Translations under genes and position numbers: made by a program | Assembly (NCBI GenBank): GCA_041750975.1 | Contig: JBGSYN010000150.1 | Location: 32,159-96,158, forward strand | Direction: 5' to 3' | Source of the DNA: JBGSYN01 sp041750975 | GTDB lineage: Bacteria; Pseudomonadota; Alphaproteobacteria; Geminicoccales; Geminicoccaceae | DNA: 64,000 nt | The notes under the pieces: generated by a model | The model's database searches: none | What the model was told of the DNA's origin: nothing | Seen by the model: the letters and a program-made list of their open reading frames with translations, nothing else | Shown here: positions 17,398 to 26,274 of the stretch, in pieces | Layout: every line of letters starts with the position of its first letter | Numbering within the stretch: the first letter of the stretch is position 1

Positions 17398-18954
17398 TCA
17401 GTGCCGGAAATGTCGTGTCCCTGTGAAGATCATGGCAAGATCAGATTCGTTTGCCGCGGCGATCACTTCTTCGTCTCGAACACTGCCTCCGGGCTGCACA
17501 ACCGCTGTAATTCCGGCCTCGGCGGCTGCAAGCAACCCATCCGGAAACGGAAAAAAAGCGTCGGAGGCCAAAACGCTTCCAGGGGAACCAGAGCAGCGGC
17601 CGGCCTTCTTGACCGCCATCTCAACGGCATCGACGCGGCTCATTTGTCCAGCTCCGATGCCGACCGTAGCGCCACCTCGGGCCAGAACGATGGCATTAGA
17701 CTTTACATGTCGGCAGACTTTCATTGCGAAGCCAAGATCCGCAATCTCTGCATCGCTGGGCGGGCGTCTGGTAACGGCCTTGGCCTGTCCGAGATCGATA
17801 ACTGCCAAGTCCCGGTCCTGTACGAGAAAGCCACCGGCGATGGAGCGCACCAGTCTACCACCTTCCGTTCCACCGGGTAGAGCGCCGGTGGCCAGGACCC
17901 TAAGATTTTGCTTGCTGGCGAGAATTGGCAGGGCCTCGCCTTCGAAGGCCGGTGCGATGATCACCTCGAAAAAAGTCTCAACTATTTTTGCAGCGAGCTC
18001 GGTGCCTATTGTCCGATTGCAAGCAACAATGCCGCCGAAAGCACTGACCGGATCGCAAGCGAGAGCACGCACGAATGCAGTCGTTGGATCTAACCCTGTA
18101 CCGACGCCACAAGGGTTTGCATGCTTAACGATGGCTACACCCGGCGTTTCGATTTCGGCCACCAACTCGAAAGCTGCATCCGTGTCGTTGATATTGTTGT
18201 AGCTGAGCGCTTTGCCATGGAGTTGTGAAGCTGTTGCGACGCCCGGCCGATCTTCTCCGGTCACATAGAGGGCCGCGGCCTGTTGTGGATTTTCCCCATA
18301 GCGCAATTTCTCCTTCAGGTGCCCTTTCAGAGCGAACTGCTCTGTTGGATCATTGGCGAGTGAAGTCTGAAACCAACGGGCGATAGCCGCGTCGTACAAA
18401 GCGGTGTGCTCGAATGCACGTCTCGCCATATCCTTTCTGAATTCATGGGACGTGCCGCCGGTTTCGCGAAGCGCCGAAGCCAAACCCGCATAGTCACCTG
18501 GATTGGTGATTACGGCGACAAATTCATGATTTTTGGCGGCGGCCCGGATAAGTGTGGGGCCACCAATGTCAATCTGTTCGATGCAGTCGCCGGCGTCGGC
18601 TCCGCGCTCCACAGTCTCTTCAAAGGGATAGAGATTGACCACCACAACGTCGATCAGGCCACCGCCGACGTCGAATAGCGAGCGCGTGTGTTCCGGATCA
18701 TCCCTTCGCGCCAGAATGCCGCCATGGACGATCGGATGGAGTGTCTTGACACGGCCATCCATGATTTCGGGCTGGCCGGTATAGGAGCTGATCTCGACCA
18801 CTGGGAGCCCAGCACCTCTCATGGTACGGGCCGAGCCGCCTGTGGAAAGAATTTCGACACCCTGCTGGTGCAGCAAAGTGCCGAGTTCAACGAGGCCGGT
18901 CTTGTCGGAAACAGAGATAAGCGCCCGAACCGGGGCGATAAGATCGTTCGTCAA
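17398..18954 (-). CDS. purH: bifunctional AICAR transformylase/IMP cyclohydrolase
   Basis: PurH carries out the last two steps of de novo IMP synthesis: formylation of AICAR by 10-formyl-THF, then ring closure. The 518-residue protein has the N-terminal MGS-like cyclohydrolase domain (ALISVSDKTGLVELG, then MDGRVKTLHPIVHGGILAR). The C-terminal transformylase domain contains the conserved VKHANPCGV and the ending ASDAFFPFPDGLLAAAEAGITAVVQPGGSVRD. Its ATG lies 2 bp from the stop of the rsmB-like gene upstream, so the two are co-transcribed. IMP made here is the GuaB substrate encoded at 1.1 kb. Confidence 0.97.
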   Translation of the reverse strand: MTNDLIAPVRALISVSDKTGLVELGTLLHQQGVEILSTGGSARTMRGAGLPVVEISSYTGQPEIMDGRVKTLHPIVHGGILARRDDPEHTRSLFDVGGGLIDVVVVNLYPFEETVERGADAGDCIEQIDIGGPTLIRAAAKNHEFVAVITNPGDYAGLASALRETGGTSHEFRKDMARRAFEHTALYDAAIARWFQTSLANDPTEQFALKGHLKEKLRYGENPQQAAALYVTGEDRPGVATASQLHGKALSYNNINDTDAAFELVAEIETPGVAIVKHANPCGVGTGLDPTTAFVRALACDPVSAFGGIVACNRTIGTELAAKIVETFFEVIIAPAFEGEALPILASKQNLRVLATGALPGGTEGGRLVRSIAGGFLVQDRDLAVIDLGQAKAVTRRPPSDAEIADLGFAMKVCRHVKSNAIVLARGGATVGIGAGQMSRVDAVEMAVKKAGRCSGSPGSVLASDAFFPFPDGLLAAAEAGITAVVQPGGSVRDEEVIAAANESDLAMIFTGTRHFRH

Positions 18955-18956
18955 GG

Positions 18957-20267
18957 TTATTTCTTTCGAACTCTTGCAATGAAAAAACCGTCAAGTCCGC
19001 CGAGTTCTGCCCAATGATAGGGGAATGTTCTGATCGAGCCGCTGGCGGAATTATTGGCTGGCACACCTTTGATTTGATCCGACTCGATCGCCTCGACGAT
19101 GACGTCGGAGCGGCGGGCGATCATGCGCGCAATTTGCTGCTCACCTTCTTCGGGCTGGAGCGAACACGTGGCATAGACGACGATGCCGTCAGGGGCCGAC
19201 ATGTCGATTGCCGCGTCAAACATTGCTGACTGTGCCTGTTGCAGACGACCGAGATCCTTTGGTGTTTTCGTCCACGTTACGTCGGGATGACGGCGAATCG
19301 TGCCGGTGGCGGTACATGGAGCATCCAGCAAAATGGCATCGAAGGGTGATTGCGGTCGCCATGTGACCGCGTCAGCGACAACGATTTCCGCGTCGAGTTG
19401 CAGCCGTCCTAGGTTCCGAGCCAGGATCTCGGCCCGAGCAGGTGAACGTTCAATTGCGGTCACTTTGGCGCCTCGTGCTGCCAATTGCGCCGTTTTGCCG
19501 CCGGGTGCGGCGCCGATGTCGAGCACCGATTTTCCGCGCACGTCTCCCAGGCACAGGACAGGAAGGGCCGCTGCAGCGTCTTGGACCCACCAGGCACCTT
19601 CAGCGTAGCCTGGAAGCGCCTCGATGACGCTGCCGCTACGGCGACGAATGATGCCATGGGGTAGCAGATCGCCGCCAACAGCCGTGGCCCAATATTCGGC
19701 GTCCCTTTTCGCGTTCAGATCTAATGGCGGTTCGTTTGAATGGGCCTGAGCGATCGTCCGTGCGCCCTCTGCTCCATAGGCTTCAACCCAGCTATCGAAA
19801 AGCCAGCGTGGCGTGTTCAATGCAATTGGATCTAGCGAAGCGAGCGCCTGCCTGCCGTTCTGGGCGATCTGGCGCAACACCGCATTGACCATAGGCGCCT
19901 GACGACGCAGGGATCCCGTGGCGAGGCCGACAGTTTCGCTGACGGCCGCATGGGGTGGCGTGCTCAGAAAAAGGAGCTGACCCGTGCCCAGTCGGAGAAT
20001 GTTCACGATACGGGGTTCGTGAGGCCGATACTTGACAAAGTTTCTCCATACTTTGTCGATCTCACCGAGATGCCGCAGGACAGTAGCGTAGAGCAACCGT
20101 GCAAAGGCGCGATCCCGAGTCTCGAGCCGGGCCAGACCTCGATGATTGTTGAATGCCTCATCGGCAGGTGCTGGACGGGAGGCAAAAACCGCATCGAGGA
20201 CGTCGAGGGCAACTCCCCGCGCGCTGGCACGCAAGGGGCGACTATCGGTTCGTTGGCTAGTCAGCAT
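18957..20267 (-). CDS. RsmB/NOP family RNA (cytosine-C5)-methyltransferase
   Basis: The 436-residue protein combines an N-terminal NusB-like RNA-binding domain (ALDVLDAVFASRPAPADEAF, then RDRAFARLLYATVLRHLGEIDKV) with a C-terminal SAM-dependent methyltransferase. The SAM site is VLDIGAAPGGKTAQLA. The two catalytic cysteines of m5C methyltransferases are in DAPCTATGTIRRHPD and VYATCSLQPEEGE. In E. coli the homologue RsmB methylates C967 of 16S rRNA. Alphaproteobacterial members may have the same or a related target. It is followed at once by purH and overlaps the end of lysS by 11 bp. Confidence 0.9.
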   Translation of the reverse strand: MLTSQRTDSRPLRASARGVALDVLDAVFASRPAPADEAFNNHRGLARLETRDRAFARLLYATVLRHLGEIDKVWRNFVKYRPHEPRIVNILRLGTGQLLFLSTPPHAAVSETVGLATGSLRRQAPMVNAVLRQIAQNGRQALASLDPIALNTPRWLFDSWVEAYGAEGARTIAQAHSNEPPLDLNAKRDAEYWATAVGGDLLPHGIIRRRSGSVIEALPGYAEGAWWVQDAAAALPVLCLGDVRGKSVLDIGAAPGGKTAQLAARGAKVTAIERSPARAEILARNLGRLQLDAEIVVADAVTWRPQSPFDAILLDAPCTATGTIRRHPDVTWTKTPKDLGRLQQAQSAMFDAAIDMSAPDGIVVYATCSLQPEEGEQQIARMIARRSDVIVEAIESDQIKGVPANNSASGSIRTFPYHWAELGGLDGFFIARVRKK

Positions 20268-21849
20268 GGGTGGACTCGGTGAGCCGGCGGCCTTCGAGCC
20301 CCTTCCGGATCAGGTCTCGTGTGTTTTCGATCCCGTATAGTGCGACGAACGAACCAAAACGCGGACCCTGACTTTGGCCCAGTAGTACCTCGTAGAGCGA
20401 TCTGAACCAGTCACGTAAATTGGTGAACCGATGCTTCTTTCCGATCTCGTAAATCTCGTTCTGCAGCTCTTCTGGCGAGGCCTCTTTATCGACGTTGCCG
20501 AGAAATGATGCGAGGTCCTCGAAGGCGGCCCTCTCCTGGTCGGTAGCTTCACGGTAGCGTTTCTCGGGCTCGACGAAATCCTTGTAGTAGGCGATTGCGC
20601 AGTTCACGAGAACGTCGAGCGTCGGTGCCGATTGCGGCGTCACATCGGGCGTATAGTTTTGGATAAAGCCCCAGAGGACTTCTGGTTCTTCGGCATTCAC
20701 GACACTTGCGAGGTTGAGCAGCATCGAAAAGGCGATCGGCATGGATTCATCAGGGGGGGCCCCATCATGGATGTGCCAAAGCGGATTGCTCAGCCGCTTC
20801 TCGTCGTCCTGGTTCCGATAGGCTTCGAGAAATCCATAATAGTCATCGATGTGCCGTGGAATCACATCGTAGTGCAGCCGCTTGGCTTTTCTGGGTGATT
20901 GATACAGAAACAGTCTGAGGCTCTCTCGGGTGCCATAGCGAAGCCATTGTTCGATAGTCAGGCCGTTGCCGCGTGATTTCGAAATCTTCTCGCCATTCTC
21001 GTCGAGAAAGAGTTCGTAGTTGAAACCCTCCGGCGGCGTTCCGTCCAGTGCGCGGCAGATCGCACTCGATAGCCTCACGGAATCGATCAGGTCTTTGCCG
21101 GACATTTCATAGTCGACGTCAAGAGCGGTCCAACGGAGGGCCCAATCAGTGCGCCATTGCATTTTGCAGTGGCCGTCGATCACAGGAATTTCCGTAAGCA
21201 TGCCGTCTTCGTCCTTGAAAACGACGGTCCCGGAGTCGACGCGCGTTTCCTCAAGCCTAACTTGTAGAACGCGTCCGGACTTCGGTGAAACAGGCAGTAT
21301 CGGGCTGTATGTGGCGCGGCGGTCAGGTCCCAGGTGAGGGGCGACAATGTCACGTATAACATCGTGGCGTTCCAGAACCTTCAACAATGTCGCGTTGAAT
21401 TCGCCCGATCGATAGCACTCCGTGGCGCTCTTAAATGTGTAGTGGAATCCGAAGTCATCGAGAAACGCCATGAGCCTGGCGTTCATATGTTGCCCGTAGC
21501 TCTCATGCGTTCCGAAGGGATCGGGAATATCGGTGAGCGGCCTGCCCAAATACTCCGTGTATCGGGCTGGATTGGGAATGTTGTCTGGAATCTTCCGCAG
21601 CCCGTCCATATCATCCGAGAATGCGAATAACTCAGTCGGCGAATCCGAAAGGCGCTGGAAGGCTTGTCGAACCAGTGTCGTGCGAAAAACTTCGGCAAAG
21701 GTTCCGATATGAGGCAGACCTGAGGGGCCATAGCCTGTCTCGAACACGACATGCTTCTTGCTCGGAGAGCGTTTTTCGACACGCTCTATGAGCTTCAAGG
21801 CCTCGGTGATCGGCCAAGCATTGCTTGCTGCAATTTGTTCTGGAGTCAT
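20257..21849 (-). CDS. lysS: class I lysyl-tRNA synthetase
   Basis: This 530-residue enzyme attaches lysine to tRNA-Lys. It is the class I form, common in archaea and alphaproteobacteria and unrelated in fold to the class II LysRS of E. coli. The two class I signatures are GLPHIGTF (HIGH) near residue 45 and KISKSRGN (KMSKS) in the middle. The start was set at the ATG 21849 (MTPEQIAASNAWPITEA). A longer frame from 21885 has no ribosome binding site, and its extra 12 codons overlap a LexA-box-like sequence. The 3' end overlaps the rsmB-like gene by 11 bp. Confidence 0.95.
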   Translation of the reverse strand: MTPEQIAASNAWPITEALKLIERVEKRSPSKKHVVFETGYGPSGLPHIGTFAEVFRTTLVRQAFQRLSDSPTELFAFSDDMDGLRKIPDNIPNPARYTEYLGRPLTDIPDPFGTHESYGQHMNARLMAFLDDFGFHYTFKSATECYRSGEFNATLLKVLERHDVIRDIVAPHLGPDRRATYSPILPVSPKSGRVLQVRLEETRVDSGTVVFKDEDGMLTEIPVIDGHCKMQWRTDWALRWTALDVDYEMSGKDLIDSVRLSSAICRALDGTPPEGFNYELFLDENGEKISKSRGNGLTIEQWLRYGTRESLRLFLYQSPRKAKRLHYDVIPRHIDDYYGFLEAYRNQDDEKRLSNPLWHIHDGAPPDESMPIAFSMLLNLASVVNAEEPEVLWGFIQNYTPDVTPQSAPTLDVLVNCAIAYYKDFVEPEKRYREATDQERAAFEDLASFLGNVDKEASPEELQNEIYEIGKKHRFTNLRDWFRSLYEVLLGQSQGPRFGSFVALYGIENTRDLIRKGLEGRRLTESTHAD

Positions 21850-21859
21850 GGTCACAATG

Positions 21860-21874
21860 GTTCGTGATAAGTTG
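21860..21874 (+). promoter_or_regulatory. LexA-box-like sequence upstream of the Lhr-like helicase gene
   Basis: GTTCGTGATAAGTTG matches the alphaproteobacterial SOS box GTTC-N7-GTTC at 7 of 8 fixed bases. It lies 44 bp before the TTG start of a DNA-damage helicase gene and between it and divergent lysS. The same consensus occurs perfectly at lexA in this window. The last-base mismatch and the lack of a clear -10 box keep this tentative. Confidence 0.35.
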
Positions 21875-21918
21875 CAGGCGGTCATACCGCTGCGGTTTGA
21901 AAGGGTAAGCTACCAGTT

Positions 21919-24384
21919 TTGAAGTCAAGCGCAAAGGCCGTCCGGCCTCATGAGGAGTTTGACCAGAGGCACCTCCCCGAACCTTTTGCGAATTGGTTCG
22001 GGCAGCGGGGCTGGCAGCTACGCAACCATCAACAGGCCATGTTGGATGTTGCCTCGCTGGGTCGGGATGCCTTACTCATAGCTCCGACAGGGGGCGGCAA
22101 GACACTGGCTGGCTTCTTGCCAAGTCTGGTCGAACTGGCGTCTTCTCCCTCGCAAGGTCTCCATACTCTCTACATATCGCCGCTCAAGGCGCTCACGACG
22201 GATGTCGGCCGCAACCTTGCCGGACCGATCGAAGAGATGGGGCTGGACATCAGCTATGGTGTACGGACCGGAGATACGCCTGCAAATCGCCGGGCACGGC
22301 TTATAAGAGAGCCACCCAATATACTTCTGACGACCCCTGAGTCACTGGCTTTGCTGCTCTCCTACGAAACCGCCAGTGCATATTTTCGCAATTTGCGATG
22401 CGTCATCATCGACGAGTTGCATGCGCTCGCGGACAACAAACGCGGCGCACTTTTGAGCCTGAGCATGACACGATTGAGAGGTTTAGCCGTAGGCGCTCGC
22501 GCTGTTGGATTATCGGCGACTGTCGCTGACGAGCCGACAATGCTCCGCTATTTGTCGGCAGCGAAAGATGCCGTGCTCATCAGGGGGGAAGGGGGTGCCA
22601 AATCAATGGTCGATATCGTTCTGCCCGATACGTACGTGCCTTGGTCGGGACACGTCGCCATGTATGCGGCCGAAGAGGTCTACAAACAGATTGAACGGGT
22701 TCATACGACCATAGTCTTTGTCAATACGAGGGCGCAGGCGGAACTGTTCTTCGGCGCACTTTGGCGTTGCAACAAATTGGGCCTGCCGATTGCCCTTCAT
22801 CACGGTAGCCTCGCAGTCGAGCAGCGTCGCAGGGTCGAGGCCGCCATGACCACAGGGCAGCTCCGGGCCGTGGTGGCTACGTCATCACTCGATCTGGGCC
22901 TCGATTGGGGCGATGTCGACCTGGTCATACAGATCGGCGCGCCAAAGGGCGTCAGCCGGTTGACCCAGCGTATCGGACGCGCCAATCACCGCCTGGATGA
23001 GCCTAGTCGGGCGATATTGATCCCCGCCAATCGATTCGAATTCCTTGAATGCGTCGCAGCGCATCGCTCCCTGGTGGAGGGCAAGCTCGATGGCGGCGCG
23101 ATGATCCATGGTGGGCTCGACGTTCTCGCTCAGCATATCATCGGTACAGCCTGCAGCGGACCGTTCTCCGCGGATAGTCTCTATGAAGAGGTCCGAAAGG
23201 CTGCTCCCTATCGCAACCTGACGCAAGTCGAGTTCGACAACGTCCTCGACTTCGTGGCGACCGGTGGCTACGCGCTCCAAACCTATGAACGGTATCGTCG
23301 TCTCGAGCGAGATGAGAACGGGGAGTACCGGCTGCGCGATCGGCGGATGATCCGTTCTTATCGGATGAATATCGGCACGATTGTCGAACTGCCGGTAATG
23401 ACCGTCCGGCTCGGCCGTGGTCGCAAGCTCGGCGAGGTCGAGGAATATTTCGTCTCGATGCTAACGCCTGGAGATACGTTTCTATTTGCCGGTCGTCTTT
23501 TGCGGTTCGAGCGTATTCAGCAAAACGATGTCATCGTATCGCTCGCAAAAGACAGAAAGGATCCGAAAGTGCCTGCCTATGCAGGAGGGCGCTTGCCCCT
23601 GACAACACAGCTCTCGGCAGAAGTGCGTGCCATCCTTGCCGATCCGGGGCGCTGGCATCCATTGCCGGCTTCAGTCCGCCAATGGCTTGAGATGCAGGCA
23701 AAGCGCTCCGAATTGACCCGATCCGATGAACTGCTTGTCGAGTCGTTCCCTCGCGGCGGCAAACACTATCTGGTTGCATATTGTTTCGCTGGACGAAATG
23801 CGCACCAGACACTCGGCATGTTGCTTACGCGCAGGCTCGAGAAAGCTGGCCTTAGGCCACTCGGTTTTGCAGCCTCCGATTATTGCATCGCAGTGTGGGG
23901 GATGGAGCCGATTATGGAGGTCGATGCGCTCTTCGATGTCGATATCCTGGGCGATGATCTTGAAGAGTGGATGGCTGAAAGCACGATGATCAAACGCATT
24001 TTTCGTAATTGTGCGGTTGTCGCGGGTCTTATCGAACGACGCCATCCAGGACAGGAAAAAACCGGTCGGCAAGTAAGCTTCAACGCCGACCTCATCTATG
24101 ACGTCTTGCGGAAGTTCGAGCCGGACCATGTCTTGTTGCAGGCGGCCAGGACCGAAGCCGCAGCGGGGCTTACCGACATTAAACGTCTGGCAGATCTTCT
24201 GAATAGCGTCGAAGGACGAATTCGACATCGCGTTCTCGACCGCGTGTCGCCATTTGCCGTGGCGATCATGGCTGACATCGGCCGCGAGTTCGTCGACGGC
24301 GAAAGTGTGGATGCGACGTTGGATGAGGTCACTGCGGGTTTGGTCGAGGAGGCGATGGCAGAGGTCGATCGTCTTGAAGCATGA
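21919..24384 (+). CDS. Lhr-like DEXH-box helicase (ligase-associated DNA damage response type)
   Basis: The 821-residue superfamily 2 helicase has Walker A APTGGGKTLAG (about residue 57 onward), DELHAL as motif II, LSATVAD as motif III and QRIGRANHR as motif VI. A long Lhr-type C-terminal region follows (GRGRKLGEVEEYFVSMLTPGDTFLFAGRLLRFE). This group usually sits with an exonuclease, an ATP-dependent DNA ligase and the PdeM nuclease. Here only PdeM follows, 10 bp downstream. The start is a TTG at 21919, with an AAGGG tract about 13 bases upstream; the next in-frame ATG would cut into the conserved N-terminus. A near-match LexA box lies upstream. Confidence 0.9.
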   Translation: MKSSAKAVRPHEEFDQRHLPEPFANWFGQRGWQLRNHQQAMLDVASLGRDALLIAPTGGGKTLAGFLPSLVELASSPSQGLHTLYISPLKALTTDVGRNLAGPIEEMGLDISYGVRTGDTPANRRARLIREPPNILLTTPESLALLLSYETASAYFRNLRCVIIDELHALADNKRGALLSLSMTRLRGLAVGARAVGLSATVADEPTMLRYLSAAKDAVLIRGEGGAKSMVDIVLPDTYVPWSGHVAMYAAEEVYKQIERVHTTIVFVNTRAQAELFFGALWRCNKLGLPIALHHGSLAVEQRRRVEAAMTTGQLRAVVATSSLDLGLDWGDVDLVIQIGAPKGVSRLTQRIGRANHRLDEPSRAILIPANRFEFLECVAAHRSLVEGKLDGGAMIHGGLDVLAQHIIGTACSGPFSADSLYEEVRKAAPYRNLTQVEFDNVLDFVATGGYALQTYERYRRLERDENGEYRLRDRRMIRSYRMNIGTIVELPVMTVRLGRGRKLGEVEEYFVSMLTPGDTFLFAGRLLRFERIQQNDVIVSLAKDRKDPKVPAYAGGRLPLTTQLSAEVRAILADPGRWHPLPASVRQWLEMQAKRSELTRSDELLVESFPRGGKHYLVAYCFAGRNAHQTLGMLLTRRLEKAGLRPLGFAASDYCIAVWGMEPIMEVDALFDVDILGDDLEEWMAESTMIKRIFRNCAVVAGLIERRHPGQEKTGRQVSFNADLIYDVLRKFEPDHVLLQAARTEAAAGLTDIKRLADLLNSVEGRIRHRVLDRVSPFAVAIMADIGREFVDGESVDATLDEVTAGLVEEAMAEVDRLEA

Positions 24385-24394
24385 GTTGGAGTTG

Positions 24395-25093
24395 ATGGGG
24401 CAAGAGCTGATCCTGGATCGACAAGGTGTCCTCTACTGGCCAGCCGAACGGATGCTGGTGATTGCCGATATGCATATGGAAAAAGGGAGCGCTTTGGCTC
24501 GGCGCGGCACGCTCTTGCCCCCCTATGATACATTGGCCACGCTTCTGCGGCTGGAGGCGATCATCGAAAGCTATGCGCCACAGACGGTGATAAGCCTCGG
24601 CGACGGATTTCATGATGGCCACGGACCCAGGGCTGTAAGTCTAGGCACGTTTGATCTGCTCTCTCAGCTCATGTGCAAGGTGCAATGGTGTTGGATCACC
24701 GGTAACCATGATCCTGTGATCCCTCTGGAACTGGGTGGGGCGGTCTTCGCGGAATTGAATGTTGCGGGGCTTATGTTCCGCCATCAACCTGGGGTAGGTC
24801 GCGCTGATGTCGCCGGTCATTTGCACCCCAAGGCTCGCGTTTCCGGTCGTAGTCGTCGGATCTCCAGGCCCTGCTTTGCCGCTGACCGCAACCGCCTCGT
24901 GATGCCGGCCTTTGGCTGGTATGCAGGAGGCCTGAACGTTCTGAATGAGGCGATCCGGCGGCTTTTCGCGCACGGCTTCGATGCCTACCTACTTGGAGAC
25001 AAGCGGATCTATCGGCTACCGCACGGAAATCTTGAGGCCGATCTCTATGAATTTCAGGGCAGTTATGGATCAAGAAGACACTATCGCGCTTGA
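24395..25093 (+). CDS. pdeM: ligase-associated DNA damage response endonuclease PdeM
   Basis: The 232-residue protein is a calcineurin-like metallophosphoesterase. The metal motifs are ADMHMEKG (D-x-H), LGDGFHDG (GD), ITGNHDP (GNHD) and the terminal GHLHPK (GHxH). This combination, directly after an Lhr-like helicase, is the pattern of PdeM, a partner in the alphaproteobacterial ligase-associated damage response module. The start is uncertain: an ATG at 24395 is the conservative choice, a TTG at 24386 is equally near the family N-terminus, and an open frame back to 24254 would lie deep inside the helicase gene. The 3' end overlaps sufE by 29 bp. Confidence 0.88.
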   Translation: MGQELILDRQGVLYWPAERMLVIADMHMEKGSALARRGTLLPPYDTLATLLRLEAIIESYAPQTVISLGDGFHDGHGPRAVSLGTFDLLSQLMCKVQWCWITGNHDPVIPLELGGAVFAELNVAGLMFRHQPGVGRADVAGHLHPKARVSGRSRRISRPCFAADRNRLVMPAFGWYAGGLNVLNEAIRRLFAHGFDAYLLGDKRIYRLPHGNLEADLYEFQGSYGSRRHYRA

Positions 25094-25499
25094 GCAGCAA
25101 CGAATCCGCGAGGAATTCGAGCTATTCGACGATTGGCGCGAGCGAATCGAGTACATCATGGAACTCGGACGAGATTTGCCCGCGCTCGACGACACGCTCA
25201 GGCAAGACATTCACAAAGTCCACGGTTGTCAAAGTCAGGTCTGGATGGTCGCCACACCGGAGAATTCCCGTTTGGCATATCGCGCCGACAGCGACGCATT
25301 TATCGTCAAGGGTCTGATAGCTTTGCTCTTGAGGCTCTATAACCACCGCAGTCCGACGGAGATTCTCGAAAACCCTCCTCAGGTATTCGAAGACATTGGC
25401 TTGGGCAAGAACCTCACGCCAGGCCGTTCGAATGGGCTCTACTCGATGGTCAAACGGATCCGAGAGCTGGCTGCCGCCAATCAGAACGGCTCAACCTGA
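25065..25499 (+). CDS. sufE: SufE family cysteine desulfurase sulfur acceptor
   Basis: SufE accepts persulfide sulfur from the desulfurase SufS for Fe-S cluster assembly. The 144-residue protein has the family core: FDDWRERIEYIMELGRDLP at the N-terminus and KVHGCQSQVWM with the sulfur-accepting cysteine. The start at ATG 25065 is supported by AGGG about 8 bases upstream; longer frames would run far back into pdeM. The gene overlaps pdeM by 29 bp and runs convergently into the inositol-phosphatase gene with a 50 bp overlap. No other suf genes are nearby. Confidence 0.93.
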   Translation: MDQEDTIALEQQRIREEFELFDDWRERIEYIMELGRDLPALDDTLRQDIHKVHGCQSQVWMVATPENSRLAYRADSDAFIVKGLIALLLRLYNHRSPTEILENPPQVFEDIGLGKNLTPGRSNGLYSMVKRIRELAAANQNGST

Positions 25500-26274
25500 C
25501 ATCGCCGATGTCCTGGATAATGTCTCTGAGTTGCGGCGTTGCCGATGCGATCGGCTGTCGTTGGCGCAATGCGTCAGCCGATTGATAGGGTGTAATCAGC
25601 GCGCCGGCCTCTTCCGCCAGCAAAAGGCCGCCGATTACGTCCCAGCTATTGGTGCCGCTGGTGAGGACGCCGTCGAATACGCCTTCGGCGAGAAGGGCTA
25701 AAGACATCGCGATGGAACCCATACGGCGATGTTCGACCCCGCCTGCAGCGAGAGAGCGCACGGCACCTAGATAGGTTTCAACCGGCTGATTGGGACCATG
25801 TGCGAGGGCGATACAGGCTTGGTCCGGCTGGCGCGCCTGCACCCGGATCGGCTCGCCGTTGCGTTTGGCGCCTTGGCCCCGGATTGCGGTGTACATCACG
25901 CCGTGTACGGCATCGAACGTGAAGGCCATCGACGCCTCAGCGCTCTCGACAAAAGCCAAGGCGACACACCAATAGGGTAAGCCCCGGAGAAAGTTCGACG
26001 TCCCGTCGATCGGATCGACGATCCAGAAACGATCGGCTATGTCGCCGCCGGCTTCCTCGCCGACCACATGGTCTTCTGGGAAAGTGTCCGAGACACGTTC
26101 CCGAATAAGTTCTTCGACCTCCCGATCTGCCTTGCTGACGAGATCCTGGGGACCCTTCTCTTCGATCAATAGATCCCGACGATTGTCGAAGTAGTTCAGG
26201 GCGAGCGCGCCTGCTTCGCGCGCCAAGCGGTCACCGAATTTAAAACGTTGTTCGCGGCTCGTCTCGTCCATCAT
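25450..26274 (-). CDS. suhB: inositol monophosphatase family protein (SuhB-like)
   Basis: The 274-residue product has the complete metal-site pattern of inositol monophosphatase: VVGEEAGG (E-E), DPIDGTSNFLRGLPYWC and the C-terminal NSWDVIGGLLLAEEAGA. It most resembles bacterial SuhB, which hydrolyses inositol-1-phosphate and in E. coli also takes part in rRNA transcription antitermination. Whether the second role applies here is unknown. The start region overlaps the recD2 3' end by 35 bp and GAGG lies about 9 bases upstream, so the gene is translated from the recD2 message. A distant paralogue is at 4679-5482. Confidence 0.88.
   Translation of the reverse strand: MMDETSREQRFKFGDRLAREAGALALNYFDNRRDLLIEEKGPQDLVSKADREVEELIRERVSDTFPEDHVVGEEAGGDIADRFWIVDPIDGTSNFLRGLPYWCVALAFVESAEASMAFTFDAVHGVMYTAIRGQGAKRNGEPIRVQARQPDQACIALAHGPNQPVETYLGAVRSLAAGGVEHRRMGSIAMSLALLAEGVFDGVLTSGTNSWDVIGGLLLAEEAGALITPYQSADALRQRQPIASATPQLRDIIQDIGDVRLSRSDWRQPALGSV

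Noticed and set aside
17423..18202. Long open frame (259 codons) on the plus strand opposite purH
   Set aside because: It is antisense to a clearly conserved enzyme and its translation is Ser/Ala/Pro-rich with no family resemblance; it is a codon-bias shadow.
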